Of a DNA stretch of 6,923 nt, positions 5,027-6,923 are shown in pieces. The translations under genes and the position numbers were made by a program. Each line of letters starts with the position of its first letter. The first letter of the stretch is position 1. The notes under the pieces were generated by a model, which saw only the letters and a list, made by a program, of their open reading frames with translations, was not told where the DNA came from and did not search any database. Source of the DNA: Bacteroidota bacterium (GTDB lineage Bacteria > Bacteroidota > Bacteroidia > Flavobacteriales > Flavobacteriaceae); the NCBI GenBank assembly GCA_023393485.1, contig JAEWLD010000061.1, positions 1-6,923 of the forward strand, written 5' to 3'.

Positions 5027-6634
5027 TCAAACAGACAGGATAAAGCTTGTCAGGTTATCCTCGGTGCTGAGCTGCAGTTTTTTGCGCAGCCTGTAGCGCG
5101 CAGTTTTGACGCTGTCCGGCGAAATGTTCAGTATGGATGCCATTTCTTTAATAGAAAGATTGAGCTTGATCAACGCGCAAATCTTCAGGTCATTTGTGCT
5201 GATATCGGGATAAGTGTGTTTGAGCCGCGTATAGAAATTCTTGTTGATGCTCTCAAAATACAGGTCGAAATCATTCCAGCTATTGTCCTGGACCAAATGC
5301 TTGTTGACCATTTTGAGCAGTTCGCGTCCCGAAATTGGCTGGTCTTTTTGCACATATTGCTTGATTTCGTCAATCAGTTCATTCTTTTGCAGCATTTGCA
5401 GTGTAATTGCACTGAGCTGGCTTTCCTTATGCTCGAGGTCATTGCGAAATTGTTCCTCCTTCATCAGCCTTTGTTTTTCAAGTGCCTCAACCAATTCTTC
5501 TTTGGTTTTCAGCAGTTGCCTATCCCTTTTGTTGATGCTTTTCAACACGAAATAGCCCGTGACGAAAATTACGACCAATACAATGATGCATATCATCAGG
5601 ATGATGTTGGTCAAGTTTGATACTTGGCGTTCTTTTTCGAGCAACCTGAGCTGGCGGTCCTTTTCGGAAACTTCAAACTGGACTTCCAGGTTTTTGACGA
5701 TTTGCTCGCGCTCAAGCGAATAAAATTTGTCCTTGATTTTAATCAATCGGGACTGCAATTGGCTGACCTCGGAATAACGCTGCTGCTGTGTCTTTAAGTC
5801 AATCAGCAGTTCAAGTGCACGGATTTCAAACGTCTTATCAGTCAATTGTTCAGCAATTTGCAGCGCGCGGCGGAAATGGTTTTCGGCTTCCGTTTGCCCA
5901 TCTGTCTTCATGTGCCATTTGCCTATTGCCAGCAGCGCCGACGTCTGTGCCTGCTTATTCTGTGTCGAATCGGCAATCGCAAGACTTTTCCGAAGCATAA
6001 CAAGGTTATTTTCCAGCTCTCCGATCCGCAGGTATGCGCCCGGCAAGTAGGCATAATTTTTAGACTGCCTGAAATCGTCGAGAGCCATCCTGTAAAAAAT
6101 ACGCGCCGAATCCTGTTTTTTGCCGGAAGTATAAAACGAACCGATCGCCGAATACGCGAGGCCAAGCGTGCCCGAAGAATCGTTTTCATCGCGTAGGGTT
6201 TCAATCACTTCACGGCTCATTCTGACGGCATCATTTTTCTTGCCCTGTCTGAGGTAAATCGTACTGATGAGTTGCAGGCATTTGCTTCGGCCGATCTTGG
6301 CGGCGTGCGGATTGCTTCGCTCAAGGGTTTTGTAAATTTCAAGTGACTGGGTCGCGTACTGCAAACCTTTTTCAAGGCTCGACCCGAATGAACAAATCCC
6401 GAGGTAGAGATAAGCTTCGGCCATGTCGGTCGCGTTGTCGTTTTTTTTAGCTTGTTCAAGCGCGTGCCAGAAATGTCTGAACGCTTCGTTATCGTTGTCT
6501 TTGACAAGTTCGGCCCAACCCCTTTGAAGCAACGGGTTTTTGCTTGCCGGCTGGGCAGAAACCGAAAGCGCAAGGAGCAGGATAAGGTATAAAACGAAAT
6601 TTTTCAGTCGCACGGGCGGCAGTTTTTGTTGCAT
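5027..6634 (-). CDS. Transmembrane regulator: periplasmic TPR domain, one membrane helix, LuxR-type HTH
   Basis: The 535-residue product looks like a one-component transcription regulator anchored in the inner membrane. Residues 1-27 form a signal peptide (FVLYLILLLALSVSA, then Gln28). Residues 30-300 are helical TPR-like repeats, recognisable in AEAYLYLGICSF (72-83), LGLAYSAIGSFY (157-168), PGAYLRIGELE (198-208) and EAENHFRRALQIAE (249-262). A coiled coil (about 300-340) leads to the membrane helix NIILMICIIVLVVIFVTGYFVL (343-364) and a second coiled coil (365-425). The C-terminal HTH (about 472-535) contains STNDLKICALIKLNLSIKEMA, then ILNISPDSVKTARYRLRKKL, a GerE/LuxR-type recognition region. 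The TPR part is predicted periplasmic and the HTH cytosolic; ligand and targets are unknown. I use the ATG at 6634; the 55-codon upstream extension would run through the preceding gene's terminator. It may control the adjacent T9SS gene (inference). Confidence 0.87.
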   Translation of the reverse strand: MQQKLPPVRLKNFVLYLILLLALSVSAQPASKNPLLQRGWAELVKDNDNEAFRHFWHALEQAKKNDNATDMAEAYLYLGICSFGSSLEKGLQYATQSLEIYKTLERSNPHAAKIGRSKCLQLISTIYLRQGKKNDAVRMSREVIETLRDENDSSGTLGLAYSAIGSFYTSGKKQDSARIFYRMALDDFRQSKNYAYLPGAYLRIGELENNLVMLRKSLAIADSTQNKQAQTSALLAIGKWHMKTDGQTEAENHFRRALQIAEQLTDKTFEIRALELLIDLKTQQQRYSEVSQLQSRLIKIKDKFYSLEREQIVKNLEVQFEVSEKDRQLRLLEKERQVSNLTNIILMICIIVLVVIFVTGYFVLKSINKRDRQLLKTKEELVEALEKQRLMKEEQFRNDLEHKESQLSAITLQMLQKNELIDEIKQYVQKDQPISGRELLKMVNKHLVQDNSWNDFDLYFESINKNFYTRLKHTYPDISTNDLKICALIKLNLSIKEMASILNISPDSVKTARYRLRKKLQLSTEDNLTSFILSV

Positions 6635-6657
6635 GACATTTGGCAACGGGCTGATTG

Positions 6658-6665
6658 TAAAGATA
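6658..6665 (-). promoter_or_regulatory. -7 box of the TPR-HTH regulator promoter
   Basis: TATCTTTA (6665-6658, minus) differs from TAnnTTTG only in the last base and lies 23 bases before the ATG at 6634, between the upstream gene's terminator and the start codon. The expected -33 TTTG is not visible; the position is occupied by AT-rich sequence of the terminator tail. Confidence 0.4.
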
Positions 6666-6680
6666 TAAATTCCAATAAAT

Positions 6681-6709
6681 AAAAAACCCATCGGTGGTTC
6701 GATGGGTTT
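6681..6709 (-). terminator. Intrinsic terminator of the SRPBCC gene
   Basis: On the minus strand a perfect ten-pair stem, AAACCCATCG (6709-6700) with CGATGGGTTT (6693-6684) and a six-base loop, runs straight into a T-tract (6686-6681) continued by TTTATT. It starts 19 bases after the TAA at 6731-6729. Confidence 0.92.
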
Positions 6710-6728
6710 CTCAAGATTTTCGCGCGTT

Positions 6729-6923
6729 TTATTTGCTGAGGAATTCGCCAAGCGCGCCGGCAAAATGCGTCCAGCCGCCTTTGAAGCTTTCGCGGGCAAA
6801 AGCGCCGGTCTGCGGAAAAGTCTCGAGTCCTGAATGGCTCAGTTTCAAATGGGTTTTGCCATTGTCGCCCGAGAGTTCAAAACTCACTTCAGACATGCCA
6901 TCGTGGCCGGGATAGCTCCATGT
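6729..6923 (-). CDS. SRPBCC/AHSA1-like domain protein (C-terminal 64 residues; 5' end outside window)
   Basis: The visible frame enters at base 6923 and ends at TAA 6731-6729. The residues read TWSYPGHDGMSEVSFEL, then SGDNGKTHLKLSHSGLETF, then a segment ending in GGWTHFAGALGEFLSK. Alternating beta-strands (SEVSFEL, GKTHLKLSH) followed by a long C-terminal helix with GGWTHF...L..FL are typical of the START-like SRPBCC fold of the AHSA1 / activator-of-Hsp90-ATPase homologue group, small cytoplasmic proteins with a hydrophobic cavity. The specific ligand is unknown. The gene is followed by a strong terminator, so it is not cotranscribed with the regulator downstream. Family assignment rests on the C-terminal half only. 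Confidence 0.8.
   Translation of the reverse strand, partial: TWSYPGHDGMSEVSFELSGDNGKTHLKLSHSGLETFPQTGAFARESFKGGWTHFAGALGEFLSK

Noticed and set aside
4907..5620. Plus-strand open frame of 237 residues opposite the regulator gene
   Set aside because: It mirrors the coiled-coil and HTH coding sequence; the minus-strand product has clear domains and this one has none.
6635..6799. 55-residue N-terminal extension of the TPR-HTH regulator
   Set aside because: It would run through a strong terminator and overlap the end of the SRPBCC gene. Starting at 6634 gives a proper signal peptide.

Overview
The window looks like a chromosomal segment of a Bacteroidota bacterium, most likely a member of Flavobacteriaceae (inference). 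Evidence: a type IX secretion (T9SS) C-terminal sorting domain; the gene order parA-parB-DUF5683, which is typical of Flavobacteriia; almost no Shine-Dalgarno sequences before the starts; promoter boxes of the Bacteroidota type (TTTG, 19 bases, TAnnTTTG); and a periplasmic-TPR / transmembrane / LuxR-type HTH regulator, an architecture common in this phylum. Every gene I can support is on the minus strand, so transcription runs from the right edge to the left.

Layout in the direction of transcription (right to left). (1) 6923-6729: the 3' end of an SRPBCC/AHSA1-like protein, closed by a strong intrinsic terminator at 6681-6709. (2) 6634-5027: a 535-residue membrane-spanning regulator with its own -7 box, and a probable terminator at 4966-4992. 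(3) 4888-3962: a secreted T9SS cargo protein with a very good -7 box, closed by a clear terminator at 3917-3939. (4) A 33-bp near-perfect palindrome at 3831-3863. (5) 3776-2898: a short-chain dehydrogenase that closely resembles mitochondrial-type 2,4-dienoyl-CoA reductase; its stop codon lies inside a 14-bp tandem repeat. (6) 2867-2377: the 3' remnant of a gene that has lost its start and 5' half. (7) 2376-2108: a repeat-rich, gene-free stretch holding a GC-rich hairpin element, a 12-bp palindrome and the probable parA promoter. (8) 2107-1: parA, parB and a DUF5683 gene, overlapping by 8 and 4 bases, clearly one operon; the last gene runs off the left edge.

The functional core is the chromosome-partitioning pair ParA/ParB, translationally coupled to a membrane-associated DUF5683 protein. 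The right half is a series of independently terminated single genes with no obvious shared pathway. I see no phage, transposase, CRISPR, toxin-antitoxin or RNA gene, and nothing I would call a new defence or biosynthetic system. The most interesting spots are the decayed gene with flanking repeats just upstream of the par operon, the hairpin/palindrome elements that look like dispersed intergenic repeats, and the unstudied regulator/secreted-protein pair.
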